NCBI GenBank assembly: GCA_964017045.1
Contig: OZ024797.1
Coordinates: 18,321,307-18,385,306, forward strand
Reading direction: 5' to 3'
DNA: 64,000 nucleotides
Source: Omphiscola glabra
Lineage: Eukaryota > Mollusca > Gastropoda > Lymnaeidae
This document shows, piece after piece, positions 10,469 to 23,135 of this stretch. The notes beneath the pieces are model-generated. The model worked only from the letters and a program-made list of their open reading frames with translations. It did not search any database and was not told where the DNA came from. The position numbers and the translations under genes were made by a program. The first letter of the stretch is position 1; every line of letters starts with the position of its first letter.

Positions 10469-11590
10469 CCCATAGCTGGTCATGGATCTGTTACTGAACT
10501 AGCCGTTACCATTGAAACACCCATAGCTGGTCATGAATCTGTTACTGAACTAGCCGTTACCATTGAAACACCCATAACTGGTCATGGATCTGTTACTGAA
10601 CTAGCCGTTACCATTGAAACACCCATAGCTGGTCATGAATCTGTTACTGAACTAGCCGTTACCATTGAAACACCCATAGCTGGTCATGAATCTGTTACTG
10701 AACTAGCCGTTACCATTGAAACACCCATAGCTGGTCATGGATCTGTTACTGTACTAGCCGTTACCATTGAAACACCCATAGCTGGTCATGAATCTGTTAC
10801 TGAACTAGCCGTTACCATTGAAACACCCATAGCTGGTCATGGATCTGTTACTGAACTAGCCGTTACCATTGAAACACCCATAGCTGGTCATGGATCTGTT
10901 ACTGAACTAGCCGTTACCATTGAAACACCCATAGCTGGTCATGGATCTGTTACTGAACTAGCCGTTACCATTGAAACACCCATAGCTGGTCATGGATCTG
11001 TTACTGAACTAGCCATTACCATTGAAACACCCATAGCTGGTCATGAATCTGTTACTGAACTAGCCGTTACCATTGAAACACCCATAGCTGGTCATGGATC
11101 TGTTACTGAACTAGCCGTTACCATTGAAACACCCATAGCTGGTCATGGATCTGTTACTGAACTAGCCATTACCATTGAAACACCCATAGCTGGTCATGAA
11201 TCTGTTACTGAACTAGCCGTTACCATTGAAACACCCATAGCTGGTCATGGATCTGTTACTGAACTAGCCATTACCATTGAAACACCCATAGCTGGTCATG
11301 AATCTGTTACTGAACTAGCCGTTACCATTGAAACACCCATAGCTGGTCATGGATCTGTTACTGAACTAGCCGTTACCATTGAAACACCCATAGCTGGTCA
11401 TGAATCTGTTACTGAACTAGCCGTTACCATTGAAACACCCATAGCTGGTCATGGATCTGTTACTGTACTAGCCGTTTCCATTGAAACACCCATAGCTGGT
11501 CATGAGTCTGTTACTGAAGTAGCCGTTTCCATTGAAACACCCATAGCTGGTCATGAGTCTGTTACTGAAGTAGCCGTTACCATTGAAACA
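10469..11590 (+). repeat. 51-bp minisatellite, 22 copies
   Basis: The array has 22 head-to-tail units of 51 bp (17 codons). The forward frame stays open for about 420 codons, reading PIAGHGSVTELAVTIET in each unit. Units vary mainly at one site (GGATCT versus GAATCT, Gly/Glu) and at GCCGTT versus GCCATT. The last units diverge more (GAAGTAGCCGTTTCC). The frame has no ATG before the array and no splice evidence. The open frame is explained by a unit length that is a multiple of three. I treat it as an intronic minisatellite, not a gene. Confidence 0.9.
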
Positions 11591-12309
11591 CCCGATTGTT
11601 ATTGTTATTTGTTTTGTTCAATAATTTTGAAAAAAATAATGTTAAAGTAATTTGAAAAATATCCAAAAAATTTATACATTTAATTATAAAACAATGTTAC
11701 CGTACACGTTAGTGTCAGCAAATTACGCAGAAAAAGTCAGTTGATATGACCTTGGTGGACACCAGTAGCCCTTGATCAGTATTATAGTGTTTATTCAAGA
11801 GAAATATATTTTAAGGGCAGGTAGCTTCTCTTAGTTTCTGGTACATCTTTTGTATGGTCTGTGTCCTGCACGTACCCCCCCCCCCCACTTTTTCTCCCCC
11901 CCCCCCCCCCCAACTCTTGTTTCTGTAGTAAGTGGAAAGCTTACTTTCTAAATTGGATGAGTTAAAATAAACATCCCATAATAGTAAAAGTTGCATCCTT
12001 TTTTGCTGGAGTGTCTGTGAAAATGTATTATAGTATAATCGGTTTTTGTTTGAAATCATTGATTATTTCAAGGTGGTTCTTGAGTTTGAGTGCCTTGTAA
12101 AGGAAAGGGATTATCTAACACATTAAAGACAACATAAGAAATGTTTTAACCTTTTTCTAATGCTGATGAAATGTGGTTGGTATTTATTAAGGAGATGTTA
12201 AACTTTACAGTTTTTTTTACAATATACAGATGTACTGAAGGAAATCATCTTTTTTCCTATATAGTCTACATAAGGTTTAGTTTAAACAAAACTTTATTAT
12301 TATTTAACT

Positions 12310-12870
12310 AGATATAACCCGCCAAGCCAAACATTGGCGACAGCAATGCTGAACTTCCCATCTAGTAAAGTTATACTTGACAAAACATGAACTCAATTAA
12401 CACACATTTAAGAACCCCAATTTTTGTTACACACCTTCCCTCATAATACGTCACTGAACACTTTTTATTTCACGCCCATGAGCTATATTAATATATTCTG
12501 ATGTCCCGACCAATTTTAAACTAAATATTTTTTATACCTTACTTAAATTGGGACGATTTCATTTTCCCGAAAAGAAAATATTACGCACCAAACGCAGCAG
12601 CGTTATTAAAAAAATATTTATATCATTTAGCGTAGTTATTGGGGGGGGGGGTATATTTTACGCGCTATTGAACTCATTATTAAATCATACTTTCTTTCAA
12701 ACATTTAGAATTATTTGTAATATATTCTAAAATTCGGTTATTAGGAAGCAGCCACGATTTTTAGGAAGCAGCCGCCGGAAATGGAAGCAGTCCATGAGTC
12801 ATACCAGAAGCGTAATAAACTGATAAATATAAGAGATTGGAATAATTCATAGCTCATAGCTAGCTCCACC
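12310..12870 (-). mobile_element. Non-autonomous Helitron fragment with 3' end
   Basis: Read on the minus strand, the 3' terminus is a short stem (GCCAATGTTTGGC) followed by TTGGCGGGTTATATCTAG and a T in the flank. This is the Helitron hairpin-CTRR|T signature, placed at 12309/12310. The part at about 12600-12815 (GGAAGCAGCC twice, then GCCGGAAATGGAAGCAGTCC) recurs in inverted orientation at 41325-41520, so it is a dispersed family. No Rep or helicase coding was seen in this copy. The 5' boundary is approximate. Confidence 0.55.
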
Positions 12871-12882
12871 TGTGCGCGGTTA

Positions 12883-13098
12883 CCGGAAATTTGATCGAAA
12901 GAAATTTCGTCGACAGAAATTTGCTCGAATCTTTTTTTAATTTACACGTTAAAATTTTCGTCAAATTTCTTTTTGAACGCAATATACTATATAGTAAAAC
13001 AAAATAAAGCGTTTAAAAAGAAATTTGACGCAAAATTCGATCAAATTTCCGTCGATCAATTTTCCGTCGACGAAATTTCTTTCGATCAAATTTCAGGA
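12883..13098. mobile_element. TA-flanked MITE with long inverted ends (copy A)
   Basis: The element starts CCGGAAATTTGATCG and ends CGATCAAATTTCAGGA, with TA on both sides. The ends are built of GATCGAAAGAAATTTCGTCGAC in opposite orientations, giving an almost palindromic element of 216 bp. A sister copy lies at 18090-18283. TA flanks and no coding suggest a Tc1/mariner-superfamily MITE. It interrupts a 105-bp tandem duplication. Confidence 0.7.
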
Positions 13099-13103
13099 TA
13101 CGC

Positions 13104-13305
13104 CTGTGCTAACCCATAATCACAAAGCATGTCTCTTCCGTGCGCTGAGCTGGTGCTCTGCTCATAGCTAGCTCCACCTGTGCGCACATCACCCATGTCG
13201 CGCCCGGACGGTGCTAACCCATCAACACAAAGCATTTCTCTTCCGTGCGCTGAGCTGGTGCTCTGCTCATAGCTGATGCCACTTGTGCGTACATCAAGTC
13301 AGGGT
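13104..13305. repeat. 105-bp tandem duplication
   Basis: Two adjacent units carry GTGCTAACCCAT, CACAAAGCAT, TCTCTTCCGTGCGCTGAGCT and GCTCATAGCT in the same order. The 3' edge of a further unit (CATAGCTAGCTCCACCTGTG) sits at 12856, just before the TA MITE. The MITE therefore inserted into this array. Confidence 0.75.
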
Positions 13306-13402
13306 TTTCATCGCTCGTGTTCAGTTTACCGCCACTTCTGTACACTCAAGTGTCTCATTAGTGATGTCATTGTTTGGGTTTTTAATTACGAAGTGTCTAG
13401 CT

Positions 13403-13595
13403 CAGCGGTTCTCAACCTGTGGGTCGCGACCCCTTAGGGGTGTCGAACGACAATTTCATAGGGGTCGCCTAAGACCACCGGATAACACTTATACAGGTGT
13501 GAAGTAGCAACGAAAATAATTTTGCGGTTGGGGGTCGCCACAACACGAGGAACTATATCATAGGGTCGCGGCATTCGGAAGGTTGAGAACCACTG
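13403..13595 (+). mobile_element. SPIN-like (Buster group) hAT MITE, copy 1
   Basis: The element has inverted ends CAGCGGTTCTCAACCTGTGG and AAGGTTGAGAACCACTG. Inside are GGGTCGCGACCCC, GTAGCAACGAAAATAATTTT and GGGGGTCGCCACAACA, a pattern I recognise as close to SPIN-type non-autonomous hAT elements. The flanking 8-mers GTCTAGCT and GTCTAGTT differ at one base and have the central TA expected for Buster hATs. Length is 193 bp with no transposase. Confidence 0.8.
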
Positions 13596-13833
13596 GTCTA
13601 GTTCATAAACATTTGTGGATCCGTGTGTTAATTTAAAAAGCACGCAATACTCGTCGGAGATACCAGAGAGCAAATCATCTCAAACCCAGGCACTTCTGGT
13701 TGTGATAGGCGTTGGCACTCGGCAACCTCTGATGGTGGTTCGTCCAAGTGAAGGCAAACTACGACTGCAAACCGCGCTATCTTGTGGATAATGCTGAGGG
13801 AGGCAGAAAATCCGGAGATGTTGTCCCTTAGGA

Positions 13834-14119
13834 CAGCGTTTCCCAAACTTATGTTGTTGTTTTTTTTACCCGGTTATTTTGATACTTCTCCTTGGTGACC
13901 CATATTAACTTATAAAAGATATGAATGTCCACACAGTTTGCCCATATCATAATAAATTATCTACTCATCCAAGACAACGAAGAAATCAAACTTATAAAAA
14001 AAAATGTATTACTGAGTCCGTCGCGACAATCTAACCTAGATTTTCAAACGACGTTTTTTTCTTCTTTCGACGACCCGGTAATTATGCTTTTGTCGCGACC
14101 CGGCATTTTGTTAACGCTG
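13834..14119. mobile_element. hAT MITE, second family
   Basis: The element begins CAGCGTTTCCCAAACTTATG and ends TTGTTAACGCTG. It is flanked by CCTTAGGA and CCTTAGGG, an 8-bp duplication with one mismatch and a central TA. Length is 286 bp. GTCGCGACAATC and GTCGCGACCCGG near the right end are related to the words of the neighbouring SPIN-like copy. It has no coding capacity. Confidence 0.72.
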
Positions 14120-15175
14120 CCTTAGGGCGGTATGACATTGTACTCAACAAACATTCCGTCGATGTTTCTTTAGGTTCTCCAGCTGCGTTCGGGGGTGGGG
14201 GGGGGATGTCTAGCAAACTGGGGGACAGTTGATTCTCCAAAAAATGCTTGGCCCATGCTCATAGTTTTGCGCCCTGAAAATGCGGGGAGATCCTCAACCC
14301 TTCACTGGATTGTTATGAGTAGTTACGCTACCGGTAATAATGGCACGCCTCAGAAATTAAGCTAGTTTTCCTGTGTAAGAATGGCGCCACCAGCTGCAGT
14401 CTCACCTAGTCTCACCACCGATGTGATTGTGTTGATGATTGGCTACTTTTATAGCGCTCGTATCCATGCTATATTAGCATGCTCAAACAGCGCTCTGATG
14501 TCCTAAAAATCTATCACCGTCAATGTATAAGCAAATGCTTTTAGATTCCTTATTAGTAGGTGACAATGAAATCTGATTTAATATCGTATAGCCGGAACTC
14601 TATTTCTTGTTATCTCTCTATGACAGGATGCGTCAATCTTCAGCCAATTTTTTAAAATATTGGCTACATTGTTTACGATAGATATAAATAATTTTGCTGG
14701 TCAGGACCTTTACGTTTGCATATTTTTAACAAACTCTTAAGCAGTCAAGTCCTAGGCTATGTGCTCCTTGTGCCCCAAAATAACTGGAAAATGTGCATTT
14801 TCTTCTGTTCCCCCCCCCCCCCCCCCCTCTTCCCAACCCAATTTCTGGTTAGGAACTCACTAAATAAAACGAATGCCACATTCTACGTGTTCACCGAACC
14901 GTGCAAGAACACCAGGCTCACGCATCTTCATCATTCTTACTTAACCCTGCAATTAATTATTCTTGGGGCCGTTATCATTTCAACTAGGCGTAAAACAACT
15001 ATCGAGGCGTGGCCCGGGGGTGGCCCGATGGACAGTGGACGCCCACTCGTCTTGTCGACAGTTCAGGTTTCTGTGTCCAGAGGAAACCATCTCTGTCCGC
15101 GTTTGTAAGGGTCGGCGGCTAATACGAATGACGCTACCATTGTTTTGTCTTGGAGATTAGATCAAGATGTATTGG

Positions 15176-15690
15176 CATCCTCATTATATCAGTGCTTATA
15201 GTCCCCGTGTATCGTTCATTGACTGACTCATATAAGTGCTTATAGTCCCCGTGTATCGTTCATTGACTGACTCATATAAGTGTATATTGTCCCTGTTTAT
15301 TGTTCACGAACTCACTCATATAAGGGCTCTTTGTCCCCGTGAATGTTCATCGACTCACTCATATAAGTGCTTATTGTCCCCGTGTATTGTTCGTGGACTC
15401 ACTCATATAAGTGCTTATTGTCCACATGTATTGTTCATCGACTCACTCATATAAGTGCTTATTGTCCCCGCGTATTGTTCATCTACTCACTCATATAAGT
15501 GCTTATTGTCCACATGTATTGTTCATCGACTCACTCATATAAGTGCTTATTGTCCCCGTGTATTGTTCATCGATTCCCTCATATAAGTGCTTATTGTCCC
15601 CGTGTATTGTTCGTCGACTCACTCATACAAGTGCTTATTTTCCCCGTTTGTTCATTGACTCAATCATTATATCAGTGCTTATAGTCGTCG
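15176..15690. repeat. 44-bp minisatellite, about 12 copies
   Basis: Units contain CACTCATATAAGTGCTTATT and GTCCCCGTGTATTGTTCATC, with spacing of 43-44 bp between successive CTCACTC words. The edges are more diverged than the centre. Two small open frames across it are by-products. Confidence 0.9.
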
Positions 15691-15895
15691 TGTATTAAAT
15701 ATACACAAGAATCAATACATTTACTCTAAAGCGTATTATGTGCGATAAAATGTCCTATCACCTATTTTTAATTTTATTTATTTGTAAAATTCTAAATTTG
15801 AAATGAACAGGAAATTTATAAATTCCATTTATTAAGTTATCTATTACATTGTGTATTTCCTATTTTAAAATAGTTCTCCCTTCAAATATTAAAAC

Positions 15896-16080
15896 GATGT
15901 GCCGTGTGAAATAGAACATCGCTTGTGTCATATAGAAATGATCTTCTGTGTGAAACAGAACATCGCTTGTGTCGTATAGAAATGATCTACTGCGTGAAAC
16001 AAAACATCGCTTGTGTTTTTATAGAAATGATCTTCTGTGTGAAACAGAACATCGCTTGTGTTGTATAGAAATGAAACAGA
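15896..16080. repeat. 44-bp tandem repeat, about 4 copies
   Basis: GAAACAGAACATCGCTTGTG then TATAGAAATGATCTTCTGTG recurs four times, the last unit truncated. It is unrelated in sequence to the 44-bp array 200 bp upstream despite the equal period. Confidence 0.85.
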
Positions 16081-16757
16081 AGTCTATGAAATGATGGCGC
16101 ACGGCGATGAACTATTGATCTGATCGTCATCGGCACAAACACAGAGTGGGGGATAATTGCAGATCTGTGGGTTTCTTACCTGCGGCCGGTAATTGTCTCG
16201 TCATTCACCAGCGTGGTGGTACCGTATACAAGGATACACAACACGCTCTATCCCACAATTCCGTGTAACCGCCCCGAGCGTTATGCAACTGTCCTGGAAT
16301 TCTTACCGTTGGTAGTTGTGGAAGGGGGGGGGGGGGGCGACGACCAGGTATACAGACCGTGTGAGCGTCACGGGTAATGCCAGAGAATTGATTTCTGAGT
16401 GTACGCGCCTCACGGATCTATACGGAGCTAAAAGCCTGTGTCACGCACTAACATCTATCGGAAGAGTATGCGAGGGGTTAATTTCGTATATAAAGACACG
16501 CATCGTTCAAAATACATCGCTTGCAATTTAGTGGTCTAAAGTTAAGACACTACAGCAACATTTTCGTTATTTACATCCACTAGAAAATTACCCCCCCCCC
16601 TTTTTTTTTTTCTTTTCCCCACTTTTTGTTCTTTAATAGCAATGAAAAGAGTGCACTAATATCGTTAGATAGCCCAGTCAACTATGCTAACAAAGAACGT
16701 GTGCATTGTGCCTTCCATTTTTTTTCTCAATGTCTTTCTTTGTCTTGTAATCTAGGA

Positions 16758-16928
16758 CAGTGCTTCTCAAACTTTTATGAGTGACGGACCGGAAGGAACT
16801 GTCGACATTCCTGCTGGACCGGTGACTTTAAAATGAGTGATTTTTTAAAAAAAATCTTCTTAACTGTTTTATCTTTCGAAGACCGGTGACTAAGGGCTCA
16901 AGGACCGGTGGCGGTCAACGGACCACTA
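16758..16928. mobile_element. hAT-like repeat, weak right end
   Basis: The left terminus CAGTGCTTCTCAAACTTTTA is preceded by ATCTAGGA, a typical nnnTAnnn hAT target. The interior repeats GACCGGTGAC twice. The right end (GGTCAACGGACCACTAG) is only loosely complementary to the left and no matching duplication follows it. It may be a degenerate or truncated copy. Confidence 0.4.
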
Positions 16929-17200
16929 GATTATTATGGGGCAACAAGTTTTTTTCCCGTGCCAACTTCAATATTTGTAAACTTATTGTATAAGTAATTC
17001 AAATCACACTGTTTTAAGGAAATGAATGATGTTTTTAATTACCGGATAGCACAAAACTGTCTCTTCTTTATCAAAGACCGTACACACTCTGGTGCATCCG
17101 TCCACCTCATCGTGCATTTGAACTATTTAAGATTCTAACATCTGTCCAGCTTATTAACGCACGCATCCACGTCGCGTCCATCCGTTATTGTTCACTATTA

Positions 17201-17361
17201 CAGACCTGTTTACTCTTACGATTTTGGCGTACAATGTACGATTTTGATGTGTATACATTTATATATGCTTTATGTTTATTTTTTTACTATTAAGATAATG
17301 TATTGAACCATTTTGTGTTGATATTGTCAGATTTTAGGAGTTTGAGTGTGAACAGGTCCGC
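17201..17361 (+). mobile_element. TA-flanked MITE with AGACCTGTTTAC ends (copy A)
   Basis: The element begins CAGACCTGTTTACTCTTACG after TTA and ends GAGTGTGAACAGGTCCGC before TA. The interior has GTACAATGTACGATTTTGAT and TTAAGATAATGTATTGAACC. The same sequence in opposite orientation, with clean termini and TA flanks, lies at 54408-54564. Size is 161 bp with no coding. Confidence 0.7.
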
Positions 17362-18089
17362 TATTAGCATCTATTTGAGCTCTCGTCCGACATGCAGAGC
17401 TGTGCACCTCCCACTGCAGGGTCATGTTCACCTTGCAGGAAGCGGCTATCTGATGTGGATTCCGTCTGACTTCCTCCCTCCCCGCTTCAGTTTGAGAATC
17501 ATGTCATAATGGTGTCAATGACCTGGCGACTGCTCGGTGGGAGAGCCGTTGCACCCAACACGGTGTCACTGTTTCGAACTGCCGGAAGTTTTTCACAAGA
17601 CAGCTGAAGAGATGGGTCGAAAGTAAAATTTTTATTTAGTTAAAAGAGGAAGCAGGGCAATAAACTTTAAAATGTTTGTGTTTTTAAACATCCCCACTAT
17701 TGTATTACCGGTATTTAAATATCCCCACTATTGTATTACCGGTATTTAAATATCCCCACTATCTTATTACCGGACATTTAAGAAATATCCTCGATATTTT
17801 ATTACCGTTATCGGTACCGCCCTCCCCGTACTTTACTTATTAAAGGTTAAGTAATAGATAGAAAGAGTGCGAATTCCTCGTCAGTGAAGTGTACCATGTA
17901 CTGGGAATAAATACGTGTTACATACTCTTTAATAAATCAAAGGTGGAGCAACATGAAATATTTAAATGTAAACATACAAGAAAACTTGTCATAACTCCGT
18001 GAACGAGCAAGGGACAGTTGGGGAGAAATTATAAGCTTTCAGGAAGGCGCCTTCAGTTGCGCGTAAGCAGGGTGGATAGACTCACCGTA

Positions 18090-18283
18090 TCCGGAAATTT
18101 GATCGAAAGAAATTTCGTCGACGGAAAATTGATCGACGAAAATTAGGTAGAATCTTTTTTTTTTTAGTTTACACGTTACAATTTTGCGTCAAATTTCTTT
18201 TCGAGCGCATTATTTTGTTTTACTGTATAATATAGTGCGTTCAAAAAGAAATTTGACGAAATTTTGTTCGATCAAATTTCCGG
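18090..18283. mobile_element. TA-flanked MITE with long inverted ends (copy B)
   Basis: The left end is TA then TCCGGAAATTTGATCG and the right end is CGATCAAATTTCCGG then TA. It shares TCGAAAGAAATTTCGTCGAC, TTTACACGTTA and AAAAAGAAATTTGACG with copy A at 12883-13098. Length is 194 bp. Confidence 0.7.
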
Positions 18284-20948
18284 TAACCTAGACCCACACG
18301 TTGACACTTACAGGCGCCAATATAAATGTACACCGAAACACATACGCGCATATACATACTCGTGGAGGTAAATGGGAAAACAACACACTTACATAGACAC
18401 GCAGAAACATACACATGGTCTATTCTTTACAAGTGCCGATAGATCCACGTGAAGCGAATTGGATAGCATCCTCCCACATGCCTCGAAAAAAATATAATAC
18501 ATTTTTTTCCCACTGGCATCCGTCCGTCACAGTGTGACGACTACGTAATAGACTTCGCAGTGCGAAATCACTAGGCCTTGGATTTTTTTTGTCTTTAGGA
18601 CCACAAGCTGATTCCATAGACAGCGAATCGACTCTCTCCACGCACCTAGATAACGATAACCCAAGAGAACATTATATGTGGATGATACAACTTGAAACCA
18701 GTAATGTTATTTCCAGTGACATATTGTATTATCTAGCAATAATAAATATGAAAATAAACGAAAAGTTATTAAAATCCACATTTCCCCTCATCCAAACCGT
18801 GTCTACTTACATTTGACAGGCTTGGGAACTAAATCGTTGTGGTTAGATTTACACAGCGCTTAATACGACTCTCCGAACCCTGCCGTTCAAAGAGTGGTGT
18901 AGTTGATGTAATGGAATAAACCGCATGACCGACACAAAGCTGGTATTTTACTGACTTCAGCCGCCAACCTTTTTTTTGGATGTTCTACCATAAAACATCA
19001 TCGCTGTACCAATGGCGTTATAAATATAACAGTCGAGTTACACATTTTTTTAATAACAAAAACACACACACAAACACAACATACACAATTTTACTGGACA
19101 GCGGGTGGTCAATCGGATGAGGCCGGTAACTGTGGATGAAACTCACTCCATTTCATTTACAACCTTGGGCTTGATACCAAAGTGGAGGAACACGATATTC
19201 TGGCAACGGTGTAGTGTTTCTTAATTGTAAAAGTAATCTGAGAAGTGTCTAACAGTGCTATATAAATCACGCAACAACACAATACTTCAGTGTTTTATCA
19301 TTGTTGGTGGTTGAGAGTAGCATGAACAGAAAGACGACAAAAGTCTGGCATTTTTCTATAATTTTAAATGACACCTGACAAGATTGCTGTTTGTTCAGTG
19401 GTCTATAATTTTAAACATCTCTGAGCGAATACGCTTCTCGGTTGCGGTGATCCCACGTCAGGGGTTCTTAATCTGCACTCCACGGTACCCTTGGTGGCCA
19501 TGTCAAGGAGTTGGTGGCTCCTTGAGCTGCATTTCCTTTGTAATTTTAATATATATGAAGCTTTCCGGTGACATGCCTTGAGGTACTGATACTTTTAAGA
19601 GAAGACGGCGACTCCTCATCATATTTTATAAATTTCTGATTAGCTGTACCGTAATTAGCTAAATAACCAACTATCCCACAATACATCATGAACTGTGTCA
19701 AACACGCGAGACTTATATAAAAGGACATTATATAATAACAAACTGTTTGTCACGTGTGTCCTTGTTTGTAATTGTTTTTTCTTTCAAACTTAATGAAACT
19801 ATCTGTGCCTAATTCTCTGCAGAAATCTTTCATTTAATGTTTTATGTACAGTAGGCGGCGGCTTTGGGTCGATGCTTTTATTTTGTTTTCGTTTTTGTTT
19901 AAAATTGCCGGGATTTCTGGGGATTTTCCAATGAATGCATAATTTAAGCCTTTTTCTTTTCAACCCCAGGACTAGCCTCGGGCGAGGCTAACGTAAATGG
20001 TACATTTTCAGGGAAAGAAGAAACTTCTATACCTAAATCTATTCAGTTCTCGTCATACTTTGGTCTCAAAGAGCTAACCTTCACAATCCGTGACCAATGG
20101 CATTCGCCAGTTTTCAATCATCAATTATGTTCCGGTATTTGCATTAAGAGGAAATAAGGGAGTTGGGGGAGGGGGGTTAGGTTATAATAGGATGTGCTCC
20201 TGTGGAAATCATGACCAGTTACCGGGGATATCCGCAAACTTCCCCCGCACGATCGTACGTTGCGCTATTTTTATCAGAGGGACATTTATTTTTATCCGGA
20301 ATCTCCTCTTCGTGACGTGACGACAAAAGCTGACACTCAACATCATGACACCGGAAGCTATATTTAAACAAGTATGCTGCTTTTAGATTGTCCTCAGCTT
20401 TCTTTTAGATTGCCATCTATTCTAAAAATGTTAGATGCAAAACGAAGTTGGTGCGACGTCACATTATTTGTTAGCTTTTAAAATGTTTCTTGCTACAACA
20501 AAGGGCCATCCAAAAAAATGACAACCAAATATTCACTTGTTTTTGTTATTATTTTGAAGGGGCCAATGAAAATGCGGAAGTAGTGGTGATTTGAATTTTT
20601 AAAAATATGTTGTTGTTCAAATAAACTAAGATTGTGATTATCTATTTTAAAAATAAACTGTTATAAAATTAATTTAATTTAATGTTATGAAAAAACTTTT
20701 TGAGGAGGTTGTGGGTGGCAAGTTATGTGCTTAGGCCTAGAGCGCAAAAGTATTTACACCCGTCTCTGCTAGTATCAATATGAAACAGAATGGAGTTGCT
20801 TGGAATTTCAGCTGCCGCGTACTATATCATAAAATCTAGTCATCTGACCATGCCGTGCGGAAAAATTGGTGAATACATTTGAATGAGAACCGATCACCTG
20901 TTATTCCAATATATTAACATCCCTAACTAAAAGACACAACTTACTCTT

Positions 20949-21205
20949 TAGGGTACACGGTGAAGCGTGTATCAGATTACACGGTGAAGCGTGTATATCA
21001 GTGACGCGGGAGTCGGGATGCACGGTGACGCGTGTATCAGGATACACGGTGAAGCTTGTATATCAGTGACGCGGGAGTCAGGATACACGGTGAAGCGTGT
21101 ATATCAGTGGCGCAAGAGTCAGGATACACGGTGAAGCGTGTATATCTGTGACGCGGGAGTCAGGATACACGGTGAAGCGTGTATATCAGTGACGCGGGAG
21201 TCAAA
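20949..21205. repeat. 41-bp minisatellite, about 6 copies
   Basis: Units contain GATACACGGTGAAGCGTGTA and TATCAGTGACGCGGGAGTC. The first copies are irregular (one lacks the GACGCGGGAGTC part). GC- and CpG-rich compared with the neighbourhood. Confidence 0.88.
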
Positions 21206-22063
21206 GTTTGCTTAGTTGGTCTTGAAGTAGTTATGACCATTCCGTAAACACCGCGAGTCATATAGCATTTCTTATTAATAATTAGCAGAGATCCACTCAA
21301 GCCGAGTTGTGCTTGTCATTTGACCAATGGTCAGAATAGACAGGATTTAGCCGAGGCTCTATAGTTTTCAACTAAAAACAAATTTAATCCGATGAAACGA
21401 CCTGCACTACTTACAAGAATGTCCTAATTTGGACACCATTTATGATGACCTGCACTGCTTATAAGAATCTCCTACGAACATTTCTCATTTTATTATTTTC
21501 TTTTGATCGCTTGGTTCCCACTATATTTTTTCTTCCATATCCCCTCCCTTCAAACCCGTTATAAATGATTTTACAAATTCTCTTGTTATATACCTTAAGT
21601 AATTTTTTCAAAGTTTACGCCCCGCCCCCCCCCCCCCCCCCTTTTCCGTGTCAATTTTAAGAACCACTGGTTTCTAGGAAGCCAGTAAGACTTTCAATAA
21701 ATACTGGGGGAATACATTAAACGAACAAGAAAAAAATAAAAACCAAAAGGCGCTTTGATTAAACCTTTCACCGAGGGAAGAAGTCTGACAGCTTATTTAA
21801 TGTCTTTCATTCATTTACTACATGCTGCCATTAAAAACTCTCGACATAAACACCAAGTTCGTATAGTGAATATTAATCACGGTAAGAAGCGGATCAAAGG
21901 TGAACAGAGTGATGTCTGGGGTCTTGAAATGGCGTTTCGTGAGCGCCGTAATGTCCAGGAAATACATTAAAGTCAGGGAAAGGGGCTTTCACGGTTCGTT
22001 GATCTCGTGTGACCAGAATGATTAGGGAGCGAAATGTTGGTTATCTCGCAGCATCTACCGAGG

Positions 22064-22537
22064 CAGTGTTTCTCAAAGTGTTGGTGCGATATCCTTCTTT
22101 TCGCCGTTCTGCACGGCGACATAGCTTTAGTATACTTTGTCCGGTTCCTACCTCATCTCTCTGAAGCTGTTAGCTCGAAGCTTCACGCTCGAAGGAGCAT
22201 ATTGCAAATTGTTTCAATCTGATTGCTTCCCGCTAGGTCCTAGAGAGAGAGAGAGAGAGTGAGTACAGTATGCCCGGAGTCTCACTCGAGTGAATCGGAC
22301 TGCATGATATTAAAAAGGAAAGATTGGTAGACTGGGCACCATGTCCCTGTCACACTGAAACATCTGAAAAGTATTGTACTAGGGAGAGTTCCCCAACATG
22401 CGTCATATTTATACCAGAGCTGTACTGTATTCTGCAACTGTCGAATATGTCATTAAAATAGCGCAATTTTGATAAGAATTATTGTTTTTAAAATGATACG
22501 GGTCACCCGTGGGCTATGGGCTTGAGAACCCGTTACC
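22064..22537. mobile_element. Possible hAT remnant
   Basis: CAGTGTTTCTCAAAGTG at the left and GGGCTTGAGAACCCGTTA at the right are loosely inverted and hAT-like. A (GA)n tract lies inside at 22240-22258. Flanking TACCGAGG and TACCAGAGG are similar but not equal. The weak ends make this tentative. Confidence 0.28.
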
Positions 22538-23135
22538 AGAGGAGTGTGCATTGTTCCGTTTGAAGAATTTTATTCATTCAGGGAAGATTGTTTGAGTTTG
22601 TGTATTGGCGAGAATCAGTCGATTGGAAATATTTTACATGGATAAATAGACAAGTTAACTGAAATGTTCTAACGGTCCAAGAATAACATAAACCCACCTT
22701 TTAGAATTAAAAATAATTTTTTACAAATTTAAATTTATTTCTTGCCATGTTCATAATAATATCACTTTAAGATGGTAATGGGGTCATTATTTTAAAACAT
22801 TCAGGTTTCAGTTTTCGGAATTATCCCAGACGGGAAAGCAGACGATACCATTTACATCAGAGCTGCTAAATATGGTCACATCATTTAAAATGTATTATTA
22901 ATACATGAAAAGAGAGTATAAAAATGACTGCGTAATCACAAGACACGTCCGATCTTTATGGCTTCAAGAATTTATATTTTGTTAGTAATTAGAGGTGAAT
23001 TTGTTTTTGTTTTATAAAGAAAATTGACATTTTATTACTGCTTCCACGTGAGCATTTTGAAAACCTTTGCTGCTTCACTTGACGTTTTGATCATAAGCAT
23101 CAGCGTCATTAGGAGTGCATGGATGCGGACCGTTT

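Noticed and set aside
10388..11650. 420-codon open frame as a repeat-protein gene
   Set aside because: The frame has no ATG upstream of the array and is explained by a 51-bp unit lacking stops. It lies inside PRKD intron 1 with no splice signals around it.
19458..19575. CAGGGGTTCTTAATCTG as a hAT terminus
   Set aside because: No matching inverted right end or target duplication could be found nearby.
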